Source: Maritalea porphyrae
Lineage (GTDB): Bacteria > Pseudomonadota > Alphaproteobacteria > Rhizobiales > Devosiaceae
Direction of reading: 5' to 3'
DNA length: 64,000 bases
Assembly: GCF_027213965.1 (NCBI RefSeq)
Contig: NZ_JAPWGX010000002.1
Span: 474,412 to 538,411, forward strand
The notes beneath the pieces were generated by a model that saw nothing but the letters and a program-made list of their open reading frames with translations, was not told where the DNA came from and ran no database searches. This document shows, in pieces, positions 26,830-35,747 of the stretch. A program made the translations under genes and the position numbers. The stretch's first letter is position 1; each line of letters opens with the position of its first letter.

Positions 26830-28059
26830 TTACTTCAACTCCCCACAAGCCTTCTGAATCCGCGAAATCGCTTCTTCCAACTCACTCTTAGCTGCCGCAT
26901 AAGAAATGCGGAAGTAGGGCGATAAGCCGAAGGCTGAACCGGGGACGATTGCCACGTGAGCAGTTTCCAAAATATAGCGGCAGAAGTCGCTGTCGGAATT
27001 GATTTTGGTGCCGTCGGGGGCAACCTTGCCGATGAGGCCTTCGCAGGATGAGAAGGTATAAAACGCGCCTTCTGGGGTGCGGCAGTGAACGCCTTCAATG
27101 GCGTTAAGGCCAGCAACAACCAAGTCGCGGCGTTCTTGGAAAGAGGCGGCGCGGGTAGCAAGAAATGTTTCGTCACCATCCAGCGCTTCAATGGCAGCGG
27201 CTTGGGAAATTGAGGAGGGGCACGAGGTGGCCTGGCTTTGAATAACCGCCATGGCGCGGATCAACTCTTCTGGCCCAGCACCGAAGCCCAAGCGCCAGCC
27301 AGTCATGGCATGGGATTTTGACACGCCATTGATGATCAGCGCACGGTCCTTAAGGCGTGGTTCCACTTGTACGGGGGTCACGAACTGGAAATGATCATAA
27401 ATGATGTGCTCGTAAATATCGTCGCTCATCAACCACACATGGGGGTGCTTGAGCAGCACATCGGTGATGGCTTGCAGTTCTTCAGCCTTATAGGCGGCGC
27501 CTGTGGGATTGCTTGGTGAGTTGAGCAACAACCACCGGGTTTTATCGGTAATTGCAGCTTCAAGCTGGTCGGGTTGCAGCTTGAACCCTGCGTCCCCCGG
27601 GCATTGCACCAAAACGGGCACACCGCCGCAAATGCGCACGATGTCGGCGTAGGTGGTCCAAAATGGGGTCGGTATCACCACCTCGTCGCCATCATTCAGC
27701 GTGGCCATGAAGGCGTTATAAAGAACCTGTTTTGCGCCAGCAGACACGGAGATGTTTTTTGGCTCATATTTGAGCCCATTGCCGCGTGCCAATTTGCGGC
27801 ACACGGCAAGCTTTAACTCAGGCGTGCCATCGAGCGGGGTATATTTTGTCATCCCCGCATCAATGGCTTTGTGGGCGGCATCTTTGACATGGTCTGGCGT
27901 GTCAAAATCTGGCTCGCCAGCGCCCAGAATAATCACCGGGTTGCCTTCAGCTTTCAACTCGCGGGCGCGGGTTGAAATTTTGATGATCTCTGACACCGAA
28001 ATGTCAGAGATACGGTTTGCACGTCGAAAACTAGACGGTGATTGAATTGGGGCGTTCAT
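26830..28059 (-). CDS. Class I PLP aminotransferase (aspartate aminotransferase type)
   Basis: A 409-residue fold-type I aminotransferase. The PLP lysine sits in VSKSHAMTGWRLGFG, the cofactor-contacting segment LNSPSNPTGAAY is present, and the substrate arginine region FRISYAA is near the end. By sequence it is an AspAT of the Ib (prokaryotic) subgroup, transferring amino groups between aspartate or a similar acid and 2-oxoglutarate. Because it stands 29 bases after the aminoadipate-semialdehyde dehydrogenase on the same strand, 2-aminoadipate is a possible substrate (inference). Confidence 0.87.
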   Translation of the reverse strand: MNAPIQSPSSFRRANRISDISVSEIIKISTRARELKAEGNPVIILGAGEPDFDTPDHVKDAAHKAIDAGMTKYTPLDGTPELKLAVCRKLARGNGLKYEPKNISVSAGAKQVLYNAFMATLNDGDEVVIPTPFWTTYADIVRICGGVPVLVQCPGDAGFKLQPDQLEAAITDKTRWLLLNSPSNPTGAAYKAEELQAITDVLLKHPHVWLMSDDIYEHIIYDHFQFVTPVQVEPRLKDRALIINGVSKSHAMTGWRLGFGAGPEELIRAMAVIQSQATSCPSSISQAAAIEALDGDETFLATRAASFQERRDLVVAGLNAIEGVHCRTPEGAFYTFSSCEGLIGKVAPDGTKINSDSDFCRYILETAHVAIVPGSAFGLSPYFRISYAAAKSELEEAISRIQKACGELK

Positions 28060-28088
28060 GTCAGATGCTCTTTAAATGCGGTTGCCTA

Positions 28089-29600
28089 TTAGATATCGAA
28101 AGAAACGCCCTGAGCCAATGGCAATTCGGTGCCATAGTTCACTGTGTTTGTGGCGCGGCGCATGTAGCCTTTCCATGCGTCTGAGCCACTTTCACGACCG
28201 CCGCCAGTTTCTTTTTCGCCACCAAACGCGCCGCCAATTTCCGCACCTGATGTGCCGATATTAACGTTTGCGATGCCGCAATCTGAACCAGAAGCGGACA
28301 AGAAGTTTTCTGCTTCACGTACGTTCAGGGTGAAGACCATTGAAGAAAGACCCGCGCCAACCGCATTTTGCATTTCAATCGCGTCGTCAAAGTCTGTGTA
28401 TTTCACGACATAAAGGATTGGGGCAAATGTTTCTTCAAACATTGGGCCAGACTGAGTTTGCATTTCAACAACAGCTGGGCGGTAGTAATAAGCACCCTCA
28501 TTGCCTTCAACATCGACCCGTTCGCCACCAACAATTTTGCCGCCAGCAGCTTTCGCAGCCGCCAAGGCTTTCTCCATGTTGGACGCAGCGTCTTTGTCGA
28601 TCAGTGGGCCAACCAGCGCATCAGAAGTCAATGGATTGCCGATTGAAACGCCCTCATAGGCTTTTTTGAGTTGCGGCACGAGTGTGTCGTAAATGCTTTC
28701 ATGCACGAACAAACGACGTGTTGATGTGCAGCGTTGCCCTGCAGTACCCATGGCACCAAAAGCAATGGCACGCACCGCCATATCAAGGTCAGCAGATGGG
28801 CAAACGATACCGGCGTTGTTGCCGCCAAGTTCAAGAATTGAACGGGCGAAACGTTTGGCCAAACGCGGACCAACTTCGCGGCCCATGCGGGTTGAACCGG
28901 TGGCAGAAACCAGCGCCACTTTTTCATGATCAACCATCACTTCGCCGCCAACACGATCCGCCACAAACATGGTGGCCAAGCCTTCAGGCGCATCGCCAAA
29001 TTTGGCTAAAGCTTTGTCCATGATCGCTTGGCAAGCCATAGCGGTCAAAGGAGTTTTTTCAGATGGCTTCCAAATGGTTGCATTGCCACATGCCAAAGCA
29101 AGAGCGGCGTTCCATGCCCAAACAGCCACGGGGAAGTTGAACGCTGAGATGATGCCCACAACGCCCAAGGGGTGCCATGTTTCCATCATGCGGTGATCAG
29201 CGCGCTCGGTTGCAATGGTCAAACCATATAATTGGCGGGAAAGACCAACTGCGAAATCGCAAATGTCGATCATTTCTTGCACTTCGCCCAAGCCTTCAGA
29301 AGGGATTTTACCCGCTTCAATAGAGACCAAACGGCCAAGCTCGTCCTTATGCAAGCGCAGTTCTTCGCCAAGCAAACGCACCAATTCACCGCGACGGGGG
29401 GCTGGCACTTTGCGCCAAACTTTAAACGCGTCATGGGCTTTATCGATTTGCGCTGAGATTTGATCGGCGCTGGCCAATTTCACATTGGCAATGACTTCGC
29501 CGGTTGTTGGCGTGTTGACGGCCAAATCGCCGCCTTCAAGGGCCGCAACATCGACTCCGAGTTTTTGCAACAGGTCTTTGGTTTGATCTTTGACGCTCAT
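28089..29600 (-). CDS. amaB: Alpha-aminoadipic semialdehyde (piperidine-6-carboxylate) dehydrogenase
   Basis: Oxidises aminoadipate semialdehyde, in equilibrium with piperidine-6-carboxylate, to 2-aminoadipate with NAD+. The 503-residue protein is an ALDH7 (antiquitin-like) member: the motif ETWHPLGVVGIISAFNFPVA is typical, the general base lies in ILELGGNNAGIV, and the catalytic Cys in GTAGQRCTSTRR. The second ATG (29600) is chosen because GGAG stands six bases upstream; ATG 29603 would be too close. It is divergent from a LysR gene and probably co-transcribed with the aminotransferase. Together with the 20.3-kb dehydrogenase it makes a lysine breakdown route. Confidence 0.88.
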   Translation of the reverse strand: MSVKDQTKDLLQKLGVDVAALEGGDLAVNTPTTGEVIANVKLASADQISAQIDKAHDAFKVWRKVPAPRRGELVRLLGEELRLHKDELGRLVSIEAGKIPSEGLGEVQEMIDICDFAVGLSRQLYGLTIATERADHRMMETWHPLGVVGIISAFNFPVAVWAWNAALALACGNATIWKPSEKTPLTAMACQAIMDKALAKFGDAPEGLATMFVADRVGGEVMVDHEKVALVSATGSTRMGREVGPRLAKRFARSILELGGNNAGIVCPSADLDMAVRAIAFGAMGTAGQRCTSTRRLFVHESIYDTLVPQLKKAYEGVSIGNPLTSDALVGPLIDKDAASNMEKALAAAKAAGGKIVGGERVDVEGNEGAYYYRPAVVEMQTQSGPMFEETFAPILYVVKYTDFDDAIEMQNAVGAGLSSMVFTLNVREAENFLSASGSDCGIANVNIGTSGAEIGGAFGGEKETGGGRESGSDAWKGYMRRATNTVNYGTELPLAQGVSFDI

Positions 29601-29800
29601 CATTGGCTCCAAAATTTTGTGACGAGGCAATCCGCCGGTCTGAGGTGGACTGCTATCTGTGTTGAAATGACTGGCTTTGCGCCCGATGTCACATTGGACG
29701 AATGGGGTTGGCTTGGCCTTTTAAATTCGTATTTCTCATGATAAAGCAATGAAATGCCCTAAAGAAGCAATGATTTTTCATTACTTGATGAGGAAAAATT
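29601..29800. promoter_or_regulatory. Divergent promoter region amaB / lysR with inverted repeat
   Basis: AATGATTTTTCATT (29769-29782) is a perfect AATGA/TCATT inverted repeat with four central T, about 20 bases before the LysR start. It could be the LysR operator. A related AGCAATGAAATG precedes it at 29745. No gene lies in the interval. Confidence 0.4.
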
Positions 29801-30718
29801 ATGCATACCAGTCGTCGCAACTTCCCCTCGATCAATACGCTGAGCGCGTTTGAGTGTGCCGCGCGGCACCTTAATTTCACCCGTGCCGCCGAGGAAATGA
29901 ACCTCACCCAAAGCGCTATTTCGCGCCAAATCCGCGATTTGGAATTACAACTTGGGGTGACCTTGTTTGAACGTATTCGCAAGCGGGTCGTATTGACCGA
30001 AGCGGGCGCACGGTTTTTGGTGGATGCAAAATATCTGATTGAGCAGACCGAAGGGTTGGTTTATCGCACCATGGCATCGGCCAAGGCGGACGCAACGCTT
30101 TCGGTGGCCACACTGCCCACCTTTGGCTCCCATTGGCTTGCACCCAGATTGCCCGAATTTTTGGAGAACAATCCCAAACTGGCGGTAAATCTTGAAAGCC
30201 GCTGGACCCCATTTTCTTTGCAAGAGCAGTTTTTTGATGTGGCGGTACATTTTGGGCGACCGATATGGGCGGGGGCATCGTGCCAACCTTTGTGCGCTGA
30301 ATATATGCTGCCCGTGGCGTCAAAAACACTGATCGAGGCGCATGGCATAAAGAAAGCTGAGCATTTGGCCAAAGCGCCATTGCTGCACTTACAATCCCGA
30401 CCAACGGCTTGGCGAGATTGGTTTGAACAGCAAAAAATTGACAATGACGAGCCGTTTCGTGGCCACCGCTTCGACCAATTCTCAATGATAATTGAAGCCT
30501 GTTTGGCGGGTTTGGGCGTTGGCTTGCTGCCCCAATATCTAATTGAGCGCCAAATTGAATTGGGCCGCTTGGTGGTGATCGACCCAAGGCCGTTGCAAAC
30601 GGACGATGCCTATTTTCTGGCCATTCCAGACGATAAGGCGGAAAAGCCGGGTGTGGTGGAATTCACCAATTGGATCCGCTCGCAGATCAGCCACCCCATT
30701 ATTGAAACGGCTGAATAG
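29801..30718 (+). CDS. LysR family transcriptional regulator (GcvA-like)
   Basis: A DNA-binding activator/repressor of 305 residues. The winged helix-turn-helix is at residues ~8-65 (FTRAAEEMNLTQSAISRQIR), followed by the linker helix and a two-lobed effector domain that begins about residue 95 with LSVATLPTFGSHWLAPRLP, the hallmark of the GcvA branch. It is divergent from amaB, so control of amaB and the aminotransferase by a lysine-pathway metabolite is the simplest reading. Its stop codon lies inside a strong hairpin shared with the convergent gene. Confidence 0.9.
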   Translation: MHTSRRNFPSINTLSAFECAARHLNFTRAAEEMNLTQSAISRQIRDLELQLGVTLFERIRKRVVLTEAGARFLVDAKYLIEQTEGLVYRTMASAKADATLSVATLPTFGSHWLAPRLPEFLENNPKLAVNLESRWTPFSLQEQFFDVAVHFGRPIWAGASCQPLCAEYMLPVASKTLIEAHGIKKAEHLAKAPLLHLQSRPTAWRDWFEQQKIDNDEPFRGHRFDQFSMIIEACLAGLGVGLLPQYLIERQIELGRLVVIDPRPLQTDDAYFLAIPDDKAEKPGVVEFTNWIRSQISHPIIETAE

Positions 30719-30730
30719 TCAGCCGTTTCA
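30703..30730. terminator. Bidirectional hairpin between convergent genes
   Basis: TGAAACGGCTGA (30703-30714) and TCAGCCGTTTCA (30719-30730) form a perfect 12-bp stem with loop ATAG, spanning the LysR stop codon. No strong U-run follows, but its position between two converging genes suggests termination. Confidence 0.7.
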
Positions 30731-30741
30731 TCGGTAAAGGT

Positions 30742-31110
30742 CTAGTCGAATTTGATTTCGTTATCGCCAAGATAAACGTTGGTTGCCTGGCAAATGTCGA
30801 TCGAAATGGGCTCGTCCATCACCTCAGAGCCGTCACTACCAAGCCAGCCAACTTGAAACAATTGGTCGCACGCGCCGGTTTCGGCAAAAAACTCAGCGCT
30901 TGCAGATTGACCAGGCGCCATTTGATCGGCCAGCCAATTGGCGCTCCAACCATTCCCGTCGTTGGTGTAAAAACCCACAACCACATTACCCGCGGTATCG
31001 TTATAAATGCTGAATGTGCCCCCTGTTCCAGACTGGGCGAAAGCCGCAGTACCGAACAAGCTTGCAGCAAAAACCCCAGCAACAGCCAGGCTCTGATTTA
31101 CGATTTTCAT
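30742..31110 (-). CDS. Small secreted protein of unknown function
   Basis: A 122-residue protein with a clear signal peptide: MKIVNQSLAVAGVFAAS followed by LFGTAAFAQ, cleaved near residue 26. The mature part is acidic, has two Cys that could form a disulfide (GACDQLF and IDICQA), and looks all-beta (TFSIYNDTAGNVVVGFYTN). It resembles a loose group of small periplasmic beta-sandwich proteins without known function. GGGAGAA precedes ATG 31110; an upstream in-frame start would add residues before the signal peptide. It stands alone between a LysR and a LuxR gene. Confidence 0.75.
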   Translation of the reverse strand: MKIVNQSLAVAGVFAASLFGTAAFAQSGTGGTFSIYNDTAGNVVVGFYTNDGNGWSANWLADQMAPGQSASAEFFAETGACDQLFQVGWLGSDGSEVMDEPISIDICQATNVYLGDNEIKFD

Positions 31111-31229
31111 AAGATGTTCTCCCTCAACACTAAAGAAAATACGTAATTTTGAAGTATTTGGCAAGCAAACCGTTTCGCTCTAACCTTCTGATCGATTGGT
31201 CAATATTTCTGGATTTACACGTTTTTCAA

Positions 31230-31817
31230 TCATGCTTCGCTTTTTTCGTTAGCGGAGAACCACGCCACCAGCTCGGCACTGTTTTTCACCCCTATGGCTT
31301 TCATGGTGCGCGCCCTATGGGCTTCAACGGTGCGTTTTGAAAGACCGATCTCTTTTGCGATTTGGGCGTTGGTTTTACCTTGGGCCACCAGTGTGATGAT
31401 TTGCTTTTGCCGGTCTGTCAGTTGCTCACTATTGGGCCTTAAAGGGCGGTGCAACGGCTCAAAACAATATAGGGCGCGGGCAAATGGATCCCCCGGGGAC
31501 ATGGAGCGGCCTCGCACTTGGCACCAGAATTCTGACTTATCGGCGCGACGCATGATGCGTTCATCATAATAGGTGACACCGCCCGCAAAATTGGACTTCC
31601 ACATTTCGCCGGTCCGCACAAAATCCATGAATTTTGGATAGAGCAGATGAAAGCTCGTATTGTGTAGCTCCTTAGGCGTAAAGCCAAATATGGTGGCGAA
31701 TTCTATGTTGCATTCTTTGATGATGCGATGCTGGGCAAAAACCAATGGCACTGGCATTTCAGCCAATTCAAAGCGGTTCAATATTGCGCCGGACTGTGTA
31801 TTTTCATGAGCATTCAT
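31230..31817 (-). CDS. PAS-LuxR family transcriptional regulator
   Basis: A 195-residue regulator with an N-terminal PAS-like sensor (residues ~20-110; CNIEFATIFGFTPKELH) and a C-terminal LuxR/GerE helix-turn-helix (residues ~130-185; LTDRQKQIITLVAQGKTNAQ then AKEIGLSKRTVEAHR). There is no receiver domain, so it may sense a ligand directly through PAS. It is divergent from the thiolase/CoA-transferase operon with 85 bases between, and is the likely regulator of that operon (inference). Confidence 0.88.
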   Translation of the reverse strand: MNAHENTQSGAILNRFELAEMPVPLVFAQHRIIKECNIEFATIFGFTPKELHNTSFHLLYPKFMDFVRTGEMWKSNFAGGVTYYDERIMRRADKSEFWCQVRGRSMSPGDPFARALYCFEPLHRPLRPNSEQLTDRQKQIITLVAQGKTNAQIAKEIGLSKRTVEAHRARTMKAIGVKNSAELVAWFSANEKSEA

Positions 31818-31902
31818 TGCGTATAAATACGACTAAACAAATGCAATGTGCAAGCCTTAACCTTTACCCCAGTTAGAATTCTGATTGCGGGGGAGAGGCA
31901 AA

Positions 31903-33084
31903 ATGTGGATGCAGGACGTGGTTTTATTGAGCGCCAAGCGCACGCCAATTGGCACGTTGGCGGGCAGTTTGTCTGGCTTTACCGCGGCCCAATTGGGCAC
32001 AATCGCGATCAAGGCGGCGGTTGCCGCCTCGGGTATTGACGGCGAGAAGATCGACGACGTGATAATGGGGCAGGTCTTAACCGGCGGCGCTGGGATGAAC
32101 CCTGCCCGACAAGCGTCGCGCAATGCAGGCATACCAGATCAAGTTCCTGCTGCTACGATCAATCAAGTGTGCGGCTCTGGTCTTCGTGCCATTATGTTAG
32201 GGGCACAACAAATTCAAACCGGAATTGCGGATTTCGTTGTTGCTGGGGGTCAAAGCATGACCAATGCACCCCATGTGGCCAACATCCGACAGGGCAAGAA
32301 AGCGGGCAATCTCGACTTCGTCGACAGCATGATGTTTGACGCGCTAACGGACGCGTTCTTCAACTACCCTATGGGCCACACAGCAGAAAATGTGGCAAAA
32401 AAGTATAGTCTTAGCCGGCAAGAGCAGGACGAATTCGCCTGTTTATCACAACATAAGGCCGCAGCGGCGCAGGCCGCTGGTTTTTTTGCCAAAGAGATTG
32501 TGCCTATTGAACTTAAGACCCGCAAATCAACGACCATGTTTGAGGCTGACGAAGCGGTGCGCGGGGACAGCCAGATTGAAGTGCTGGGCAAGCTAAGGCC
32601 GATTTTTGATGCTGAAGGGTCGGTGACCGCCGCCAACTCGTCAGGCATTAATGATGGGGCTGCAGCAGTGGTTTTGGCCAATGCAGATATTGCGGCGCGT
32701 GAAGGATTAAACCCAATTGCCCGGATCTGCGCGTTTGCCCACACCGGGCTTGATCCCGCCTATATGGGGCTTGGCCCCATTTCTGCCACCCGGTTGGTGG
32801 CACAGCGGGCGGGTTGGTCATTGGATCAGGTGGATTTGTTTGAGTTTAACGAAGCTTTTGCCGCCCAAAGTTTAGCGGTGGTGAAAGAGCTGGCTGTTGA
32901 CCCCAAAAAGGTCAATATTCATGGTGGAGCGATTGCTTTGGGCCACCCCGTGGGCATGTCGGGAACGCGGGTTCTGGGCACATTGGCCCATGCGCTTGAA
33001 CAGCGCGGTGGCGGACGCGGCATCGCCAGCCTTTGTATTGGTGGTGGAATGGGCATTGCGATGGCCATTCAAGTTGGCGAGTAA
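31903..33084 (+). CDS. atoB: Acetyl-CoA acetyltransferase (thiolase)
   Basis: Condenses or cleaves acetoacetyl-CoA and acetyl-CoA. The 393-residue protein shows all thiolase catalytic motifs: nucleophilic Cys in NQVCGSGLRA (about residue 90), His in GGAIALGHPVGMSGTR, and second Cys in ASLCIGGGMG. ATG 31903 follows GGGGGAGAGG by about five bases; ATG 31909 is an alternative. CoA-transferase subunits follow, so here it most likely cleaves acetoacetyl-CoA made from acetoacetate. A biosynthetic (PHB) role as phaA is possible, but no phaB is adjacent. Confidence 0.9.
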   Translation: MWMQDVVLLSAKRTPIGTLAGSLSGFTAAQLGTIAIKAAVAASGIDGEKIDDVIMGQVLTGGAGMNPARQASRNAGIPDQVPAATINQVCGSGLRAIMLGAQQIQTGIADFVVAGGQSMTNAPHVANIRQGKKAGNLDFVDSMMFDALTDAFFNYPMGHTAENVAKKYSLSRQEQDEFACLSQHKAAAAQAAGFFAKEIVPIELKTRKSTTMFEADEAVRGDSQIEVLGKLRPIFDAEGSVTAANSSGINDGAAAVVLANADIAAREGLNPIARICAFAHTGLDPAYMGLGPISATRLVAQRAGWSLDQVDLFEFNEAFAAQSLAVVKELAVDPKKVNIHGGAIALGHPVGMSGTRVLGTLAHALEQRGGGRGIASLCIGGGMGIAMAIQVGE

Positions 33085-33121
33085 AATTTAGTCCCGCAAA
33101 AGCGGGCTGAGGGAGAAGGAC

Positions 33122-33817
33122 ATGAATAAAGTATATGACACACCCGAAGAGGCTTTAGAGGGTGTTCTTAAAGATGATATGTTGATCGCGTCGGGGGGCT
33201 TTGGGCTTTGCGGCATTCCTGAATTGCTACTCAACGCCATCAGAACGGCGGGCAACAAGGGGCTAACATTTGCGTCAAACAACGCTGGTGTTGATGATTT
33301 TGGCATTGGCATTTTGCTGCACACCAAACAGGTCAAAAAGATGATCTCGTCCTATGTTGGCGAAAACGCTGAGTTTATGCGCCAGTATCTTTCTGGCGAG
33401 TTAGAGCTTGAGTTTAACCCGCAAGGCACATTGGCTGAACGCATGCGGGCGGGTGGCGCTGGCATTCCTGGTTTTTACACAAAAACAGGCGTGGGCACCA
33501 TTATTGCCGAGGGCAAAGACCACAAGGATTTCAACGGCGAAACCTACATTATGGAAGAGGGTATTTTCGCTGATCTTTCAATTGTGAAGGCATGGAAAGC
33601 TGACGAGACCGGCAATGCGATTTTTCGCAAAACTGCGCGCAACTTTAACCCACCCGCGGCCATGTGCGGCAAAGTGTGTGTGATGGAAGTTGAAGAGATT
33701 GTGCCTGTTGGAACTTTGGACCCAGACCATATCCATCTGCCGGGTATTTATGTGCACCGCATCGTAAAAGGCACCCACGAAAAACGAATTGAACAACGCA
33801 CAGTGAGGGAGGCATAA
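33122..33817 (+). CDS. 3-oxoacid CoA-transferase, subunit A
   Basis: The alpha subunit (231 residues) of a succinyl-CoA:3-oxoacid (acetoacetate) CoA-transferase. The motif [18 protein letters not shown] near the N-terminus and [16 protein letters not shown] in the middle are typical of ScoA/PcaI-type proteins. It is followed one base later by subunit B. Preceded by thiolase, the three genes convert acetoacetate to two acetyl-CoA. Confidence 0.9.
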   Translation: MNKVYDTPEEALEGVLKDDMLIASGGFGLCGIPELLLNAIRTAGNKGLTFASNNAGVDDFGIGILLHTKQVKKMISSYVGENAEFMRQYLSGELELEFNPQGTLAERMRAGGAGIPGFYTKTGVGTIIAEGKDHKDFNGETYIMEEGIFADLSIVKAWKADETGNAIFRKTARNFNPPAAMCGKVCVMEVEEIVPVGTLDPDHIHLPGIYVHRIVKGTHEKRIEQRTVREA

Positions 33818-33818
33818 G

Positions 33819-34448
33819 ATGGGCTGGACTAGAGATCAAATGGCTGCCCGCGCGGCACAAGAGTTGCAAGACGGTACATATGTGAACCTTGGCATTGGCA
33901 TTCCAACCATGGTGGCCAACTATATTCCTGATGGGATCAATGTCACCCTTCAATCGGAGAATGGGATGCTGGGAATGGGGCCATTCCCTACCGAGGACAA
34001 AATTGATGCCGACCTGATCAACGCGGGCAAGCAGACAATCACCGAGTTACCGCAAACCGCCTATTTTGACAGCGCTACGTCGTTCGCCATGATTAGGGGC
34101 GGCAAAATTGCCATGGCGATTTTGGGTGCAATGGAAGTTGCGGAAAACGGCGACCTAGCAAATTGGATGATTCCGGGCAAGTTGGTGAAAGGCATGGGCG
34201 GTGCGATGGACCTTGTGGCCGGTGTTGGCCGCGTTGTGGTTGTTATGGATCACACCAACAAGCATGGGGATTCAAAAATCCTCAAAGAATGCACGCTGCC
34301 GCTCACAGGAAAAGCAGTAGTTGATCGGATCATCACTGATCTGGGTGTTTTTGATGTGCAACCAGACGGATTAGAAATTGTTGAAATGGCACCTGATGTT
34401 TCTCGGGAAGACATCCTGAACGCCACCCAGGCAAAGATCATCAATTAG
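33819..34448 (+). CDS. 3-oxoacid CoA-transferase, subunit B
   Basis: The beta subunit (209 residues) carrying the catalytic glutamate in the [12 protein letters not shown] motif. [15 protein letters not shown] near the start is the family signature. It pairs with subunit A immediately upstream. The substrate (acetoacetate versus 3-oxoadipate) is judged from the neighbouring thiolase and the absence of protocatechuate genes. A palindromic repeat follows the stop. Confidence 0.9.
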   Translation: MGWTRDQMAARAAQELQDGTYVNLGIGIPTMVANYIPDGINVTLQSENGMLGMGPFPTEDKIDADLINAGKQTITELPQTAYFDSATSFAMIRGGKIAMAILGAMEVAENGDLANWMIPGKLVKGMGGAMDLVAGVGRVVVVMDHTNKHGDSKILKECTLPLTGKAVVDRIITDLGVFDVQPDGLEIVEMAPDVSREDILNATQAKIIN

Positions 34449-34460
34449 AGGTGAAATGCG

Positions 34461-34510
34461 CCCCACCTTTTATCCCTCCCCATCAAGGGGAGGGAAATTC
34501 CTTTTACCAA
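34461..34510. repeat. Palindromic repeat after the CoA-transferase operon
   Basis: The core TCCCTCCCC-ATCAA-GGGGAGGGA (34473-34495) is a perfect stem. Together with CCCCACCTTTTA before it, it is a diverged copy of the element at 25190-25236. It may terminate the operon. Confidence 0.75.
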
Positions 34511-34527
34511 AAGCATCTATGTGGTGG

Positions 34528-35622
34528 CTAAACGATCACCAAATCGCGTGGGCGATCTGATAGAACTTCAGGACCGTCAGCGCGCAAAATCACGATCTCT
34601 TCCAGCCGGACGCCGAACTTGCCCGGCAGATAAATCCCCGGCTCGATTGAAAAGACCATGCCTTCATCCAGCACCACATCGGATGATGCGGAAATATAGG
34701 GCGGTTCGTGAATTTCGATGCCCAGGCCGTGACCCGCACGATGGGTAAAGAACTCCCCATACCCTGCTTCAGCGATTACAGATCTTGCGGCATCATCGAC
34801 TTGTTTGGCGATCACGCCAGGTTTTGCAGCTTTCAGGGCCGCTTGCACCGCCGCTTCAACAATTGCGTGCACCTTTTTATATTCTTCGCTGGGTTCGCCG
34901 ATTGATACCATGCGCGTGATATCGCTGGGGTAGCCTTGTTTAAAGCCCCCAATATCCACCACAATTGTATCGCCCTGTTTGAGCACCCGATCGCTGGTGT
35001 GGTGATGGGGGAACGCGCCATTTTCGCTGGCACCCACAATGTCAAATGCTGGTTTTGCGCCCTCAGCGATGAAATGATTTTTAACCGCTTCGGCCACATC
35101 GTTTTCGGTTACACCCGGCTTGATTGCATTGGCAGCGGCTTGCTGGGCATCATCGGCAATCAAAGCGTTCATTTTGAGCAGCAGATATTCGTCGTGCTCC
35201 TTGCGCATCCGCAACGGTCCAACAGAGCGCTCGGTGAAACAATGCTTTGCCCCGGGCAAAGCTGTTAGTAGATTAAGGGCAAAATCTGCGCGCATGGTCT
35301 CATCAAGAGATACCAAATTCACTTTTTCGGGCGCAACTTTTTGCAGCGCTGCGGTCAATGCATCGGCATAACCGTCCGCATCGGCCCAGGTGAAAAACTC
35401 AATATCTGTGTGTTCACGCACCGCATCAGCATTTAGGGCGGGCATTATAAATGCATGGTGGTTTGGGCCGATAAGCAGCAAGCACATACGCTCGTCTGGA
35501 TAAGGATGATAGTCGAGCAGCCATTGGATGTGGGCACCCGGACCCAACGCGACCAAATCGACGCCTTCATTTGCCATTTGCGCTCTTAAGCGCGCTAATT
35601 TATCGGCAACTTTATCGACCAT
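34528..35622 (-). CDS. M24 family metallopeptidase (Xaa-Pro aminopeptidase-like)
   Basis: A 364-residue pita-bread peptidase removing N-terminal residues before proline, or an unspecified relative such as a dipeptidase. The creatinase-like N-terminal domain has LVALGPGAHIQWLLDYHPYP. The metal site is complete: Asp in VVDIGGFKQGYPSD, His in HRAGHGLGIEIHEPP, Glu in FSIEPGIYLPGKFGVRLEE. ATG 35622 fits the GAGGGA seven bases upstream; ATG 35628 is also possible. It looks monocistronic. Confidence 0.87.
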   Translation of the reverse strand: MVDKVADKLARLRAQMANEGVDLVALGPGAHIQWLLDYHPYPDERMCLLLIGPNHHAFIMPALNADAVREHTDIEFFTWADADGYADALTAALQKVAPEKVNLVSLDETMRADFALNLLTALPGAKHCFTERSVGPLRMRKEHDEYLLLKMNALIADDAQQAAANAIKPGVTENDVAEAVKNHFIAEGAKPAFDIVGASENGAFPHHHTSDRVLKQGDTIVVDIGGFKQGYPSDITRMVSIGEPSEEYKKVHAIVEAAVQAALKAAKPGVIAKQVDDAARSVIAEAGYGEFFTHRAGHGLGIEIHEPPYISASSDVVLDEGMVFSIEPGIYLPGKFGVRLEEIVILRADGPEVLSDRPRDLVIV

Positions 35623-35747
35623 TATCATTCCCTCATGTCCGGCACCAAAGTGGGCCATCAAAATAATTATGATAAGATCAATATAGTTTTAGCTGATTTG
35701 TCAATATAAACTGGGCTGGCCGGCAGACCGGCCAACCCAAATCAAGC

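Noticed and set aside
25580..26857. Several open frames of 60-140 codons in the palindrome nest
   Set aside because: They are translations of GC-rich palindromes, overlap on both strands and lack ribosome-binding sites.
29916..30587. 223-codon frame antisense to the LysR gene
   Set aside because: Entirely within the LysR gene on the opposite strand; low-quality composition and no known motif.
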